Origin: Bryoerythrophyllum caledonicum
Taxonomy: Eukaryota; Streptophyta; Bryopsida; Pottiales; Pottiaceae
Reading direction: 5' to 3'
NCBI GenBank assembly: GCA_963971425.1
Contig: OZ020521.1
Span: 9,751,519 to 9,815,518 of the forward strand
Length of the DNA stretch: 64,000 nucleotides
The position numbers were made by a program, and so were the translations under genes. The notes under the pieces were generated by a model. It was not told where the DNA came from. It ran no database searches and worked only from the letters and a program-made list of their open reading frames with translations. Below are positions 21,351 to 32,213 of this stretch, in pieces (the first letter of the stretch is position 1; every line of letters starts with the position of its first letter).

Positions 21351-21530
21351 TATAGAGATCATTTTGAATTGTAGAATTACATGACTAGGGGCTCTCAAAT
21401 GATACAGCGCTGGTGATAAATTCAGAGGCACAACGACGTAGAGTTTCAGAAAAGCTCGACTAGTAAGTTCCTGATCTAAATCCGAATTAAAATACTCCAG
21501 TAGCCCTACAGCTTCAAAGAAAAACAAGCA
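21351..21530 (-). CDS. Possible extra exon or duplicated exon remnant
   Basis: Open frame CLFFFEAVGLLEYFNSDLDQ, then RAFLKLYVVVPLNLSPALYH. The 3-prime edge and following intron resemble those of 22906-23100 (shared ATGATCTCTATA and CAAGTTGCGGCTT blocks), but the expected CAG-GT donor is absent. It may be a tandemly duplicated exon that lost its donor. Confidence 0.35.
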
Positions 21531-21714
21531 CTGCAGAACCAAACGGATTTGAATAGCTCTGCCATCCAAATTAAGTCCACGCATGAACCAACAATACGTC
21601 ATCTTCAAGGGTGCTAAGGTTACTAATTCTCTTCACAACATAGTTCCCTGCGAAGCCCAAACATATTGCAGACGAATAGCTTAAAACAAAATACGTAGGA
21701 TTCGTAAAAGCCTC

Positions 21715-22380
21715 TCTCTCGCATGACGACGGCCCACACTACGCCCGCGTCACGGACAGCCTGCGACTGCAAACACCTCTCCCCGACCCCCTCTACACGA
21801 GGGACGGTTCGACAATACAGGGGCGCCGATGGTGGACGTCGTGGGGCCGACCCGGCGGACCTTGGCACCAGCAGCAAACACTTCTCCCCGACAACCTCTA
21901 CACGAGGGACGGTTTCACAACAATGAAGGCGCCGACTCCCGCAGAGCCATTACGAGCTCGAGTCACACGATGCGGCCAATCCGCCTATCGCCACAAGACC
22001 AACCGACCACGACCTTGGCGCCGACGCGGGGGACTAATCAGCAGCCATGACCACGCGGAACATTGGGCTCGACAACCCACAACTGAAAGGACAACGCAGG
22101 TGGGCTTTCACCAGGCACCAATCGGGACAGTGGGTCCGGTCGCCCCGAGGCCCGCCAGAGCGACTCAGAAGTTTACGTCGATGACACACACTACCAGGTA
22201 AACCAACCGCGGGTGACGCCGTCAGTCCCAACATGCGGTCGCACCTTTCACGGGTCGTCAGCTACTGTTCGCGGTGGAGGAGTCTTCCCGAGGAGACCTT
22301 CCCCCACATAGTACTCTCTGTGGGATTCGACGAATTTAATCACTCTTGACGTGCTCCGCTCAAAGGTTCGACACGTTCAT
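21715..22380. repeat. GC-rich insertion in an intron
   Basis: GC- and CpG-rich compared with its surroundings. CTCTACACGAGGGACGGTT occurs twice, 105 bp apart (21791 and 21896). ORFs on both strands look like products of base composition. Origin unknown. Confidence 0.5.
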
Positions 22381-22407
22381 TCAATAATACGCCTGTGAAT
22401 GACTGCC

Positions 22408-22612
22408 AACGAAGACTTTTCGCATGAACCACATGTCTCGAAGTTTGTCTTGGGACCGAGTGTCACATACAGCCAACGAAGAGTTTATTCTTGAACCACA
22501 TGTCTCGAAGTAGGTCTCTGGACCGAGAGTCACATGCAGCCAGCGAAAAGTTTACGCATGAACCACATGACTCAAAGTTTGTCTCGGGACCGAGAGTCAC
22601 ATGCAGCTAACC
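22408..22612. repeat. Three ~67 bp tandem units with palindromes
   Basis: Each unit has GCCAACGAAGAGTTT-like sequence, GAACCACATG, TCTCGAAGTTTG and a TCTCGGGACCGAGA-type palindrome, ending CACATGCAGC. Confidence 0.75.
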
Positions 22613-22905
22613 ACAGACTGTCCAGCAACCGATTTTGAAGAATAATGCATCATACTCATGAGGTACGTGGCTTCTGTATTGGATGCAGATATTTGTGCTT
22701 CATCAAATACTTGTTCACCGTAATAGATTATCAAGTAAGATGCAAATGGAGGAAATGCATTAAGAAAAGAATTCAACCGTTACTTCATGAATAAGGCCTG
22801 GTCTATACACACAAGCCGCAACTTGATACATGAGAATTCCGAGGAATTAGTATCCGAGGAAATATAATCCGAGGAAATAGGTCATTTAGATTATAGAGAT
22901 CATAC

Positions 22906-23100
22906 CTGGAAGATGAAGTTCGTAAATACATGTAGATTCAATGTATACCACGTTTTCTTCGCATTTTGAGATTTTTGCACCTTTTGATCTCCGATGGTGT
23001 CGATATGTCTTGATACTGATCGAGCGGCATAAGACCGTACTTCTAAACCCGAAATAGGGTGTGAACTGTGTTGGTCTTGACGTGAGAGTCTTCTGTATGT
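22906..23100 (-). CDS. Exon after the ParB-like domain, interrupted
   Basis: The frame joined from the previous exon gives HTEDSHVKTNTVHTLFRV, a stop, then KYGLMPLDQYQDISTPSEIK; later TWYTLNLHVFTNFIFQ is in another frame. VKTNTVHTLFRV and the following helix suit the end of a ParB-like domain. Another frame is open across the whole exon but looks less protein-like. I read it as a damaged exon. Confidence 0.5.
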
Positions 23101-23198
23101 CTGCAGTTTACAATCATAGAGAAGAGATTAGCACATCATAATATTGGTAGGTTTTAAGTACTTTTCAAAGAAAATACTACTGAGTAGAATAAACTTAC

Positions 23199-23866
23199 TT
23201 GTTGATGTTATGCATAACTTGCATAACAACACCAATTTTTCCCTTCGTATCCAGGAGGATGCTATCCACCAAATAATGCCAGGCCTCTTCTGTTTTGTGA
23301 AGTCTTTGAATATGATTTAACCAAGCCTGCCGCCTATGGTTACCGTCACACACAAAGAACATCAAATTCTTGAATTTGGCCAACTCGGGAACGGACTGAA
23401 GAAAGGAATTGAATTCTTCATTCTTGGCACTCCAAATGGGACCCCAAGATGCCTTATCAGCTTCTGTCACCTCATGTGTTTTGCCTTCTTCATCTGTTAT
23501 TGTGACATAGAAAACTGAGGCACCCTCTCTATACCCATGGACGAATTTCTGCTCCAATTTAGCAAGATCAGTTGAGAGTGTTGGTCTCACCATAGGCATG
23601 GCCAACATTTTGGATAGGGGAATATTGAACCTCGAAGAACTAAGGGGCTGGACTCTCAGTTGAGAAATAGTGGCCACGGAATTCAGTTTCTGATGGGTTC
23701 TGATATCATCTTCATCCCCGTCAAATGGATCTCTATCATCAACCCCCTCTTCATCCTCATCCTGACCCTCTTCAGCACTCTTTAGGTCAATTGCAGTTCG
23801 TTCTGTAACTTGAGTCGCTGCCGGTGATGATACAACAGGTACATCCTCCGTCGTGTGGTGCTCTAC
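23199..23866 (-). CDS. Exon: acidic linker and ParB/Srx-like domain
   Basis: 222 codons. An acidic start (SAEEGQDEDEEGVDDRDPFD) leads to RFNIPLSKMLAMPMVRPTLS, then KFVHGYREGASVFYVTITDE, FKNLMFFVCDGNHRRQAWLN and KIGVVMQVMHNINK. The hP-hxxh...R start, a strand with an hhDGNHRRxAW core and an h.hhhhNIN end match the ParB N-terminal/sulfiredoxin superfamily (usual core hhDGxxRxxA). In bacteria the fold binds nucleotide and DNA sites. GT-AG borders; the upstream join to 25748-25843 keeps phase 0. Confidence 0.7.
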
Positions 23867-24050
23867 CTACAAATCACAAGTTCTAAATTAGTTGAAGAAA
23901 CAGCAGGTAAGTATAGACGAAGGGCACATTTATTTCATTGACCATATAGACATTATATTTTATGATATCTTGGATTCTAATTGTAGGATGTGACCCAAAG
24001 ACCTCTATTTCAACTAGCTCAACGGAAATTGCGAAACCATCATCCAATCT

Positions 24051-24068
24051 GTCTCGGGACCGAGACAC
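24051..24068. promoter_or_regulatory. Example of the TCTCGG-CCGAGA palindrome family
   Basis: GTCTCGGGACCGAGACAC. Related sites lie near 21167, 22448, 22515, 22581, 24275, 24394, 24499, 24943, 25167, 25287 and 25407. All are in inferred introns of the ParB/methyltransferase-like gene. A role as protein-binding sites is inference. Confidence 0.45.
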
Positions 24069-25061
24069 ACATAAATCACATCATAGAATTTCACTCACCA
24101 ACATAAGTCTTCATTCACCAACATAAGATTCAATCAACGCTGTTCAATATACTTTCAATTAGCTGTTCATTAAGCTGTACTCTGAACAATGTTAAATCTG
24201 AAACATCTAAACTATAATGTAAACAATGTATTATCTGAAACTAATTGAAACTATCCGCTTTCTCTGAAATGTATGTCTCGGTCCCGAGAGGGAAAATTAA
24301 AGAACCTTGCTACATCTCATTACCATCACTCCATGTTAAAAAGAAAACTCCAATGAACCATAACAGGTAGATCTGATCATCATCAAAGTATTATCTCGGC
24401 ACCGAAATGTCCAATCTCATAAAAATTGAAACAGAGTTATGATAAAACCAGACAACACCGCGAAGTAGAATGAATAAAATAGATCTTACGAAAGCTGCGT
24501 CTCGGGGCCAAGACAGGTATCTCCAATGTCAGACTTGAACACTGAATCTCTGAAAATTTCTTTGCTCCTGAAGATTCATTGTTGCCAGGTTCTGCTATGA
24601 CTTGTCATTTGCGTTTAATTCATTGAATTTCTTTCAAATTTGATGTCCGTACTTATGGATACCCCACTCCATTCACTGAGAATTCTAGATAGACTTCATG
24701 TTCTGGGAACTAAGTATTTTCACAAGTTAACACACGATTTGAAAGGCTCTTTCCATTGCATCGTTTCCTAAAATTTTTTATGCTCAACCTTGGATACACT
24801 GTATCCGAACCATACAAATCTTCAGACTTGTGTTGACCCGGAACAGCTCGCAGTAACTGACTGTGGGAGGGCAACCTGTTGTTGATCTACTCCTTTCCTC
24901 ACAAATGATAAGCTGCAACGTGAAAGTGTACTCAAAAATCTAAGTCCCGGGTCCCAAGACAGGGTGACTGCATTTCCCAAATTGCCCCCTCCGCTCCTCT
25001 CTGACTCCTGTTTCTCTACAACATTGTCACCCCGAACAACCAAGTTTACAAAAACTTTCCA

Positions 25062-25430
25062 ACACACTAATGAATGCATACGGCTCGAGTTCTATAGTGA
25101 CGGGCGCACGCAGTGAGGACCACTTAAATACGTGACAGAGTACTCAAGAATCTAATTCCACAGGGGTGTCTCGGTCCCGAGACACACTAATGAATGCACA
25201 CGGCTCGGGTTCTATAGTGATGGGCGCACGCAGTGAGGACCACTTAAATACGTGACAGAGTACTCAAGAATCTAATTCCACAGGGGTGTCTCGTTCCCGA
25301 GACACACTAATGAATGCACACGGCTTGGGTTCTATAGTGATGGGCGCATGCAGTGAGGACCACTTAAATTCGTGACACAGTACTCAAGAATCTAATTCCA
25401 CAGGGGTGTCTTGGTCCGGAGACACACTAA
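25062..25430. repeat. 120-bp tandem repeat, three full units
   Basis: Units start ACACACTAATGAATGCA at 25062, 25182 and 25302, with a partial fourth at 25422. The period is exactly 120 with few differences. Each unit ends with a GTGTCTCGGTCCCGAGACAC-type palindrome, diverging in the last. Confidence 0.92.
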
Positions 25431-25747
25431 TCGAATGCAACCACGAGCCTTCACCATCGACCTTGACCACCGACTGCAGGATTTTCAAATACAATGACCT
25501 CGATTGGAGACATGCAAACAAGGCTCGAGAGTCTACCTCGGCTCTAAAATGGATCTGGAATGGAGAAACCAGCCTTCTACAAACCCAAAAAAAAACTCAA
25601 ATCTGAACACCACTCTGAACTATTGTCACTCTCCTAGGTCGAATCAGAAAGGACGAATCCATCCCCAAACAAGTTGATGGGCCAACTAGGGTTTCAAAAA
25701 TTATCAAACAACGACTCAGACATTAGAACTTGGGTGTGACTGCCTAC

Positions 25748-25843
25748 CTCTTCCCCGATGGTCGGCCCGTCATTGTCCATGTTGTCGTCGCCGACGTCTA
25801 CAACGTCAACATCGTGAACAATTTCCTCCCTGCTCTGTTGAGT
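25748..25843 (-). CDS. Exon: acidic linker
   Basis: 32 codons: TQQSREEIVHDVDVVDVGDD then NMDNDGPTIGEE. Donor GTAGGC, acceptor GCCGCAG; in frame with the ParB-like exon across a ~1.9 kb intron. Confidence 0.6.
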
Positions 25844-25943
25844 CTGCGGCAGTAAATGGCAAGCACTTATTAGCAATGAAGTTGACAATAAAACATGATA
25901 GCAATGAATAGCACTCATCACGAAGGATCAAACTCAAACCTAC

Positions 25944-26020
25944 TGCCTAGTGCGAGCTGATGTCGACGCACTCGATGCTGCGCCTGGTTGGGTCTGTCTG
26001 AGCCAAAGCCCCTGGTCCAC
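25944..26020 (-). CDS. Short exon, Ser/Ala-rich or Arg-rich by frame
   Basis: 77 bases between GTCGACAG and GTAGGTTT. In the frame continuing from 26196 it reads VDQGLWLRQTQPGAASSAST. The end phase does not match the next exon, so an extent or a base is off. Confidence 0.4.
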
Positions 26021-26195
26021 CTGTCGACACACATTCCAAGCCACATTCCAACAGCCAACATTATAATAACAAAATGAAGCCAATATCGTTGAAACAGAAA
26101 CACAAGTGAAGTTAATAAGTCCAAACTACGCTAAGAAACCAAGATTGAGGTGAATATGAAATTCGAAAATCAATAAGATTGCAAATAAAAAACAC

Positions 26196-26531
26196 CTCTC
26201 TGCCTTCCTTGTCAACAGAAGTCCCTTCCTCTGAAACTAGGAATAAAATGATGGGGGCTACCGTTGACACATCAAACGAGTTATCCCCATTGGTACCTCT
26301 ACATGTTCCCCTAGATGAATTACCCCCTCGCCTACCCATTGTTGGCTGCAAGTTGTACGGCGTCCCTAAGTTCTCTCTTGATTCTAACCTTTGCCTTCTC
26401 TCAATGCGCCTCTGTTCTTCTATAGTCCTCCTAACTTCTCTATCTGCTCTCGCTCTCGATCTAGTGATCATCTCTAACAAAACTGAAGCAAACAGACCCT
26501 TTTTATCTTTGTCAATACTAACATAATCCAC
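26196..26531 (-). CDS. First exon: basic N-terminus
   Basis: It starts MDYVSIDKDKKGLFASVLLE, then TRSRARADREVRRTIEEQRR and RRGGNSSRGTCRGTNGDNS. The Arg-rich part could bind nucleic acid or direct nuclear entry. I chose this ATG because it is the first in the open frame and a TATATATA run lies ~35 bases upstream at 26566-26575. Confidence 0.5.
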
Positions 26532-27503
26532 ATCAATGCGCTCTCATCATGTTCGTATTCTCTTAGATATATATAATTAATCTACTATTTTAAAAATAAT
26601 TTGAGATTCGTATTGACCATCGTACTGATAATGACGGTGACAATAGGCCTCCGCAAATGCACCCACATTAGAGTTTTCAGGGACCGGACCGTTGTTTTGA
26701 GGAGCACTTTACTAAAATTCGTCCCCTGACATGCTGGCCAAACCATAGTGTATGTTCGGGACGTTTTTGGTAGGTTTGACAGTAAATATATTTAGAGGGT
26801 TAAAACCAAGGTTAGGGCGGGGTAAACGAGGCGAGGGCTGTGGGAAAATTCTGAACCATGTGCGGGTTCGACCAATTCTGGGCCAAATTCTAACCAAATT
26901 CGGTGGCATATTCTGCACCAAATCTCAAGCATGTGCATGGGCCTAAAAATGCCAAAGGGCCCCTTAAGCGTGTTTGTCATTAATGACAATATAGCATGCT
27001 TACTTTCTAATGTATGGAATTTATTATTGCAGATCTATTTGCATGCTCTCCACATATTTAGATGCGGCCGTCATCCTCATGACCTGATTTGCTAATCTAT
27101 ATTATGACCATCAATGTTTAGAATGTATGCATGTTTTTGGATACTAATTTTTGAAGAACATTTATGTATCACAACTTTTGATTGTGTATGATTTGACCAC
27201 TTCTTTATAAATCTTTATATTTGTATACAATGCTTAAGATGGATATTAATTTCTTAAGTCTCTCTGACTGACATTTAAAATTGCTCCTTCAGCCGTCTTT
27301 TAGCTTATTCTGTTGGACTCTCTATCTACTTCTTAACTCCGGCTTACTCTGAGATAGAATTACCGATTTACACTGTAATTCCTTCAGTGTTATATATACT
27401 TGCCATTTCAATGTTTAGAGTACTTGTTGTGTCGAGCTGCTGTTCAAGTCCTTTTGTAGATGCGTATTGAATTCAGTGGTTGTGCGTTTCACTGTGGAAT
27501 ACT
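26532..27503. promoter_or_regulatory. Shared upstream region of the divergent gene pair
   Basis: Separates the two divergent start codons. TATATATA at 26566-26575 faces the minus gene, and TTATATATA at 27390-27398 lies ~110 bases before the plus ATG. 26720-26950 has small ORFs on both strands with no domain. The length would suit a bidirectional promoter. Confidence 0.45.
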
Positions 27504-30500
27504 ATGGCCCTCGTTTGTGCTGATCACCATTATGTTCGGATCCTCTTTCCATGTGGTAAAGACGGTCATGCTATAGTCACATGTACAACACTAAGTTTGA
27601 GGTTTCAGTTTCGTGAGGACACTATCTTTGTCGAAGAAGTTTTTGACGATCAAACCAGTCTACTTTCACATGCAGTTGGTCAGACTAGAGGAGAGAATGA
27701 CGTGGATACGTTCTGGTTGCTGAAGCCCGGAAAATATCATTTGTATGGAGTCTCTGAGTCTGTGTTAGATGGTTCGACTGAACTTCTAACACCTAGAGAG
27801 TCGTCCACTGTTAGCATTGAGAGACCAGTGCTGTCTAGGGTCAAAATTGAGCCCGGTCTAGAAACAATTTATGAGTTGAGTGATGATTCCGACAGTGAGG
27901 TTGAAGTTGTAAGATCAGAGAGTAATGTCCAAGCTGTGCTGTCTCCAAAAGTAGATCGCAAGGAATCAACTCCTCCTGTTAGTCCTTCTCGTACTCCTAC
28001 TCAGTCCAAGGTTGTGGCAAGTCTTGTAGTGAGTATTGTTCATTCATTGATGCGCCTTAGAGTTCGTAAACGGTCCAAAAATGTCATATCCCGAATTAAC
28101 TTTGATGCAATTAAACTCCAGCAGGTTGATTACCTCCCCCCTCGTTACGATGGGGATGTTATATTCGAATTTCCACCTATAGGTGCCCATGGCCAGAACA
28201 CTAAGGCCAAGCAGCTTCGTGGAATGGATAGAAGGTACGATGGCCATGCTTGGTCTCGCACAATTACATCCAATATTCAGAATGATCTGAATCTTCTATT
28301 TTGTACATCTTCTTGTTTGGGCCACCTCCGTTGCGACAACCTTGACTATGAGTATCTTCTGCGAGACCACATGACTTCAAAACTGAATGAAACAGAGTGG
28401 GAAGGATTGTCTGAAAAGGTGTTTGAGGTGGGGTCCAAGCCTCCCAGTGGTTTGACCGTTGTTTGCAAATCCTGTAACGTCCCTCCCACTTGTGTTGCTG
28501 TTTGCCCTGCGAAGATTTACCATGTTACAGCAACACCGCACATGACGAGGGCTTGTGTGCACTTGGGATCTCACGACCATCCCGTCAAGTCAAGAGATCA
28601 TCGGGACTTCATCGAACTGACAGACAACTTGATTGGTGAGCAAGTCGATCGCACTCCATGAGCCACTCGCTCGGCTATTGTACTTGAAACTGCGAAGGTA
28701 GTACTAGGCCCACTCCTCCTTGCTAAAGAAGGAGAACCACAGAAGATCTTAGAGCTGGACAAGCTGCAAGTTATTTTTGATCGTTGTAAGCACCTTACCT
28801 CGCCCAACATTCGGAACGCAGTCACCACGTTCAGGACTATCCGTCGCTTTGGAGTCATGGACAGTATTACCAAGCTGCGCGGTGCTAGCAATTGGAATTT
28901 TGTGCAGAGGAATATGTTTCCAGGGCAAGGAGAGGACATGGACAAGGTCTTTGTCTTCAAGATGTCTGAAGTTGGACCGGGTAGCGAAGTCGACCTGGTG
29001 AAACAAATGCAAACTCGTGGTGACTTGGAGAACTCCTGGATAATGTTTGACCATGTCAAACGGGTCAGGTCGTGGACGACAATGGCTTGCCATGTGTACG
29101 ATTCCACATGTTGCCGTGTCATGACCATTGCAGTATGCGACATGCAGTCTGAAGATGTTGCAGCCCAATCAGTGGTATGGAAGAACCTAAACGCTCTAAT
29201 GGCTCAACATGGAGTGGACAAAGTCAATTTTAAAGGTTTCATGGCCGACAGTGCCCAAGCCAACTAGAATGCGGTTCGAATCATATACGGAAGTGGAGAT
29301 GCGTCTGAGAAGATGGTGGACAAAGAGAGGACTTGTCTTTTTCATTGGACGCAGTCTTTGGAGAAACATACCAAGGCTGATATCCATCAAGACGTGCAAT
29401 CTGAGCATCGAAGACTATGCCAGCAATACAAGAATGCAAAATCGATGGCGGAGGCCGAGACGAAGTTTCTGGCAATTCGGGCATGGTGGATGTCATCCGG
29501 TGCAACAACTGAACAAGCTCTACCTTGACTGGAGCTCTGGCTGGCCTTCTGGCATTTCCGTTACCGCCAATGGGGTGGATTTATGGAGTTGGTAAGTCTA
29601 GACTTCCCTCTATATTTCATCTATACTTCATTCTATATAGTACTACTACATTAATTCCACCATTATTCTAATTCGGGAGTGTATTCACATTGCAGGATCT
29701 TAGTGAAGACGAACTAGCGGAAATGCCATCATGTAACCTTGCTGAATCTATTCATAACAAGTGGAAGCAACAATCTGGCAATCGAGGCAGCGACCTACAT
29801 GTGGCAACTGTCGATGACTTCGTGCGTGCTTTCATGCAGTGCTTAGCATATTGCCAATTCCTGAAGGGAGAGAACCCTGGTACTGGACCGTCGTAAGAGG
29901 AATTGAAGCTGAGACGTGCTCAGAGGTCAGCCGCAAAAACAGGAAACTCCAAACCGCTTCATGAGGCCATCTTGAAGATGCCTGGCGGTGACGAGTGGTG
30001 CACCAGGACTCCCCACCTCGAAGGGGAAGAGGTATTTGTTTATCTGAAGCGTATACAAGATACTATTTTTGTTGACGAACGTGAATCTCACAGGCCAAAC
30101 AAGATCAGTATATCCCGACCACGCATCCAAACCAGATCTGTCCGAATGAACAACGACTCTCCACCTCCTGTGATAACTCCAGATTCTCCCACAACTACAG
30201 ATGACGAGCAGCCGCAATTTCCAACACTCAACGCTCCGCAGCAGCTGGATCTTTACCACGTCACGGCAATTGAGGAGACATCATGCAACCCTGCCGAGTG
30301 GCATATTGCACGTCTGCCTAAGACATCTGCAAAGGCTTGCTTTGCTCTACAAGCAATCACCAAGAAGAAGTGTGTTGCTCGGATTGTACAAGACGGGAAG
30401 AGCACCGCTGCACCTACCTACTCGGGCCTCATGAAGAACTATCGGTAGAATAGGACCGACCCCATGGACTTCTTCTTCTGCAACAACGACATTGAGAAAT

Positions 30501-31147
30501 GCGTTAAGGGCACAAAAAGGAAGTGGGTGCTCTCAGTGCCAAACGTTCTAGAGGTATGGCCGATTAAGTTGGGGACCAACTTAATCTGCAAAGAGATCCT
30601 CTCTTTAGAAAATGCAGGCTTTAGATTGCCCCAGCGGAAGGAGATGACCCCTACAAGACTTTTTCAGGACCACCCATTACCTGTGGACTTAGCAAGCTAC
30701 GCGACTCCTGCATATCCGGATGAGTTTCCCACCCGGCGTTCAGGGAAGTTGATTTGGCGCAACAAGAAGGCCCCGTCAACAAAGCACGCCAATAATTGTG
30801 CCTCAGCCCTATCACTGAAAGGCAGAGTGCGCAAATTGTGCATGCTTCCAGCCCCTGCCTTAGGATGCATCGTCTCATTGGATTCCGGCACGCCTCCAAA
30901 GGTTCAGGAATACTACTTGACAATTTCGCAGCTGCCAGCATGCAGTTGTCCTAACTTTAAGGAGATGGCGACTAAAGCAATTGGAAAACGGGGTCAATGG
31001 GCCAACTGTAAGCATTTGTACTATTTGCTTACTGTAGAGTGTGGTTTGGACTCAAAATCAGACACGTTCATTCATGCCGCTAGTTTCAGCTTCAACGAAG
31101 TGAAGCGAGTTTTGGAGGGTGGTTTACTGAAGTACCTTGACTATTAG
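27504..31147 (+). pseudogene. MULE-type transposase with SWIM zinc finger, two exons
   Basis: Exon 1 is 27504-29591; exon 2 is 29696-31147. The 104-bp intron has GTAAGT and TTGCAG and keeps phase 0. About 1180 codons. The N-terminal half has an acidic Ser/Asp stretch and a Cys-rich region (VVCKSCNVPPTCVAVC). The catalytic domain has VYDSTCC (Asp, codon ~533), GFMADSAQAN (Asp, ~582), RTCLFHW (CxxH, ~611-614) and CNLAESIHNKW (Glu, ~713), matching the D-D-E layout of Mutator-like transposases. Near codon 1112 is CSC, 19 residues, then CKH: a SWIM finger. Five in-frame stops (28659, 29265, 29526, 29894, 30446) break the frame with no frameshift. I start at ATG 27504 rather than an upstream TTG. 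It would cut and paste DNA elements in the nucleus. Confidence 0.85.
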
Positions 31148-31289
31148 AGTTTTTTGTTTCTTCAAAGAAACATATGTATGCAAGATTTGTTTTAATCATG
31201 ATGTAGTAAGACTAAAAGGGCCACTACAAGATATTTGACGCACCACATGTATTTCTCTGTTCCAAAGTTGCATGACCCTTTTAGAGTAG

Positions 31290-31460
31290 CACTAATTCTC
31301 ATTATACTGAAACAGTACGTCTTTGACTTGAGACAGTAAGTAATTTAGTACTGATACATTAAGTCTCATTTTACTAAAACAGTAAGACCCATTTACTGAA
31401 ACAGTACATCTCAAAAAACTAATACAGTATGTCTCATCTTAGTGATACAGTAAATTTCTA
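31290..31460. repeat. Cluster of short ACTGAAACAGTA-like palindromes
   Basis: About seven variants of ACTGATACAGTA / ACTGAAACAGTA, spaced roughly 20-30 bases and often followed by a GTCTCAT-like word. They start ~150 bases after the transposase stop. Subterminal short repeats are common transposase-binding sites, so they may mark the right end of the element. Confidence 0.65.
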
Positions 31461-31864
31461 TTCAAAATATTTTAAATGCTCATAACTCTGAAATTATAAG
31501 TTATTCCAACTCTGAAATAGTAAGAATCTATTCACTGATCTAGAAAGTCTCCAAATCACTTGAACGGTGGTAGTATTCAAACTTTCCACGGCTGTAAACC
31601 GTTATTGTACACGGTCATTGTTTCAACTGTTCACTAAACCACATTTACCAAATAATTCTCTAATATAATTAAATTTTTTTCAATATCATAGCCCTAAGTT
31701 TTCCACGGTCATAGGTCCCAATATTAACTAAGTTTAGAAAAGCGAAGCCAAAAAATAAAGTTAGTCTAAAAATACCCTAAAATTATTGCTCAATATTACA
31801 TTTTAATCAAAAAATCGTAGAACTTACCGCTCACCGCTCCCTACTCGCAAAATAGCTTCGTCCC
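31461..31864. other. AT-rich flank of the transposase gene
   Basis: TTTCCACGG occurs near 31580 and 31695 next to GTCAT/GTAAAC words. No gene seen. A terminal repeat is expected here if the two genes form one transposon. Confidence 0.35.
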
Positions 31865-32032
<168 letters not shown>

Positions 32033-32213
32033 CTTTTGTTATGTTTTGTAGTATATAAGTATACTATGATATGCTTTTCTTTTCTTTTATAAATATTGTT
32101 ATATATTTTTGGCTTTTTTTAATATGTATTTTAGTGTATATATATATTATAGTGTGTTTTGTTGCAGCGTTGTTTGACGCCATTAGTTTGACTTGTCTAT
32201 CTTGCTCTAAAAT

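Larger units (their letters stand above)
17457..26531 (-). pseudogene. ParB-like / beta-class DNA methyltransferase-like gene, multi-exon
   Basis: Read from 26531 downward, GT-AG exons assemble in the order basic/Arg-rich N-terminus, acidic linker, ParB/Srx-like domain, helical middle, coiled-coil Lys/Glu region, methyltransferase motif IV block, motif I block, acidic Ser/Asp tail. Exons I can place: 26196-26531, 25944-26020, 25748-25843, 23199-23866, 22906-23100, 20894-21085, 20586-20804, 20015-20250, 19345-19897, 18806-19034, 18687-18767, 18133-18406, 17837-18037 and 17457-17739, plus a possible one at 21351-21530. Most junctions keep phase. The exon 22906-23100 is interrupted in its best frame, and the joins around 18767/18806, 17739/17837 and 25843/25944 lose frame, so this copy is probably a recent pseudogene. 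ParB-domain plus beta-class amino-methyltransferase proteins are known from bacteria and phages. An intron-rich version next to a transposase suggests capture long ago. The motif IV change argues against active methylation. Confidence 0.65.

Noticed and set aside
24822-25079. Minus ORF of 85 codons as an exon of the ParB/methyltransferase-like gene
   Set aside because: The exons on either side (25748-25843 and 23199-23866) join in phase without it, and it overlaps the start of the 120-bp repeat.
22408-25430. CRISPR-like array
   Set aside because: The repeats are palindrome-bearing tandem units in a eukaryotic gene, with no regular spacers and no cas genes.
27504-31147. Stop-codon reassignment or RNA editing in the transposase
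   Set aside because: All three stop codons appear, and there is no evidence of nuclear editing. Mutation in a silenced element is simpler.
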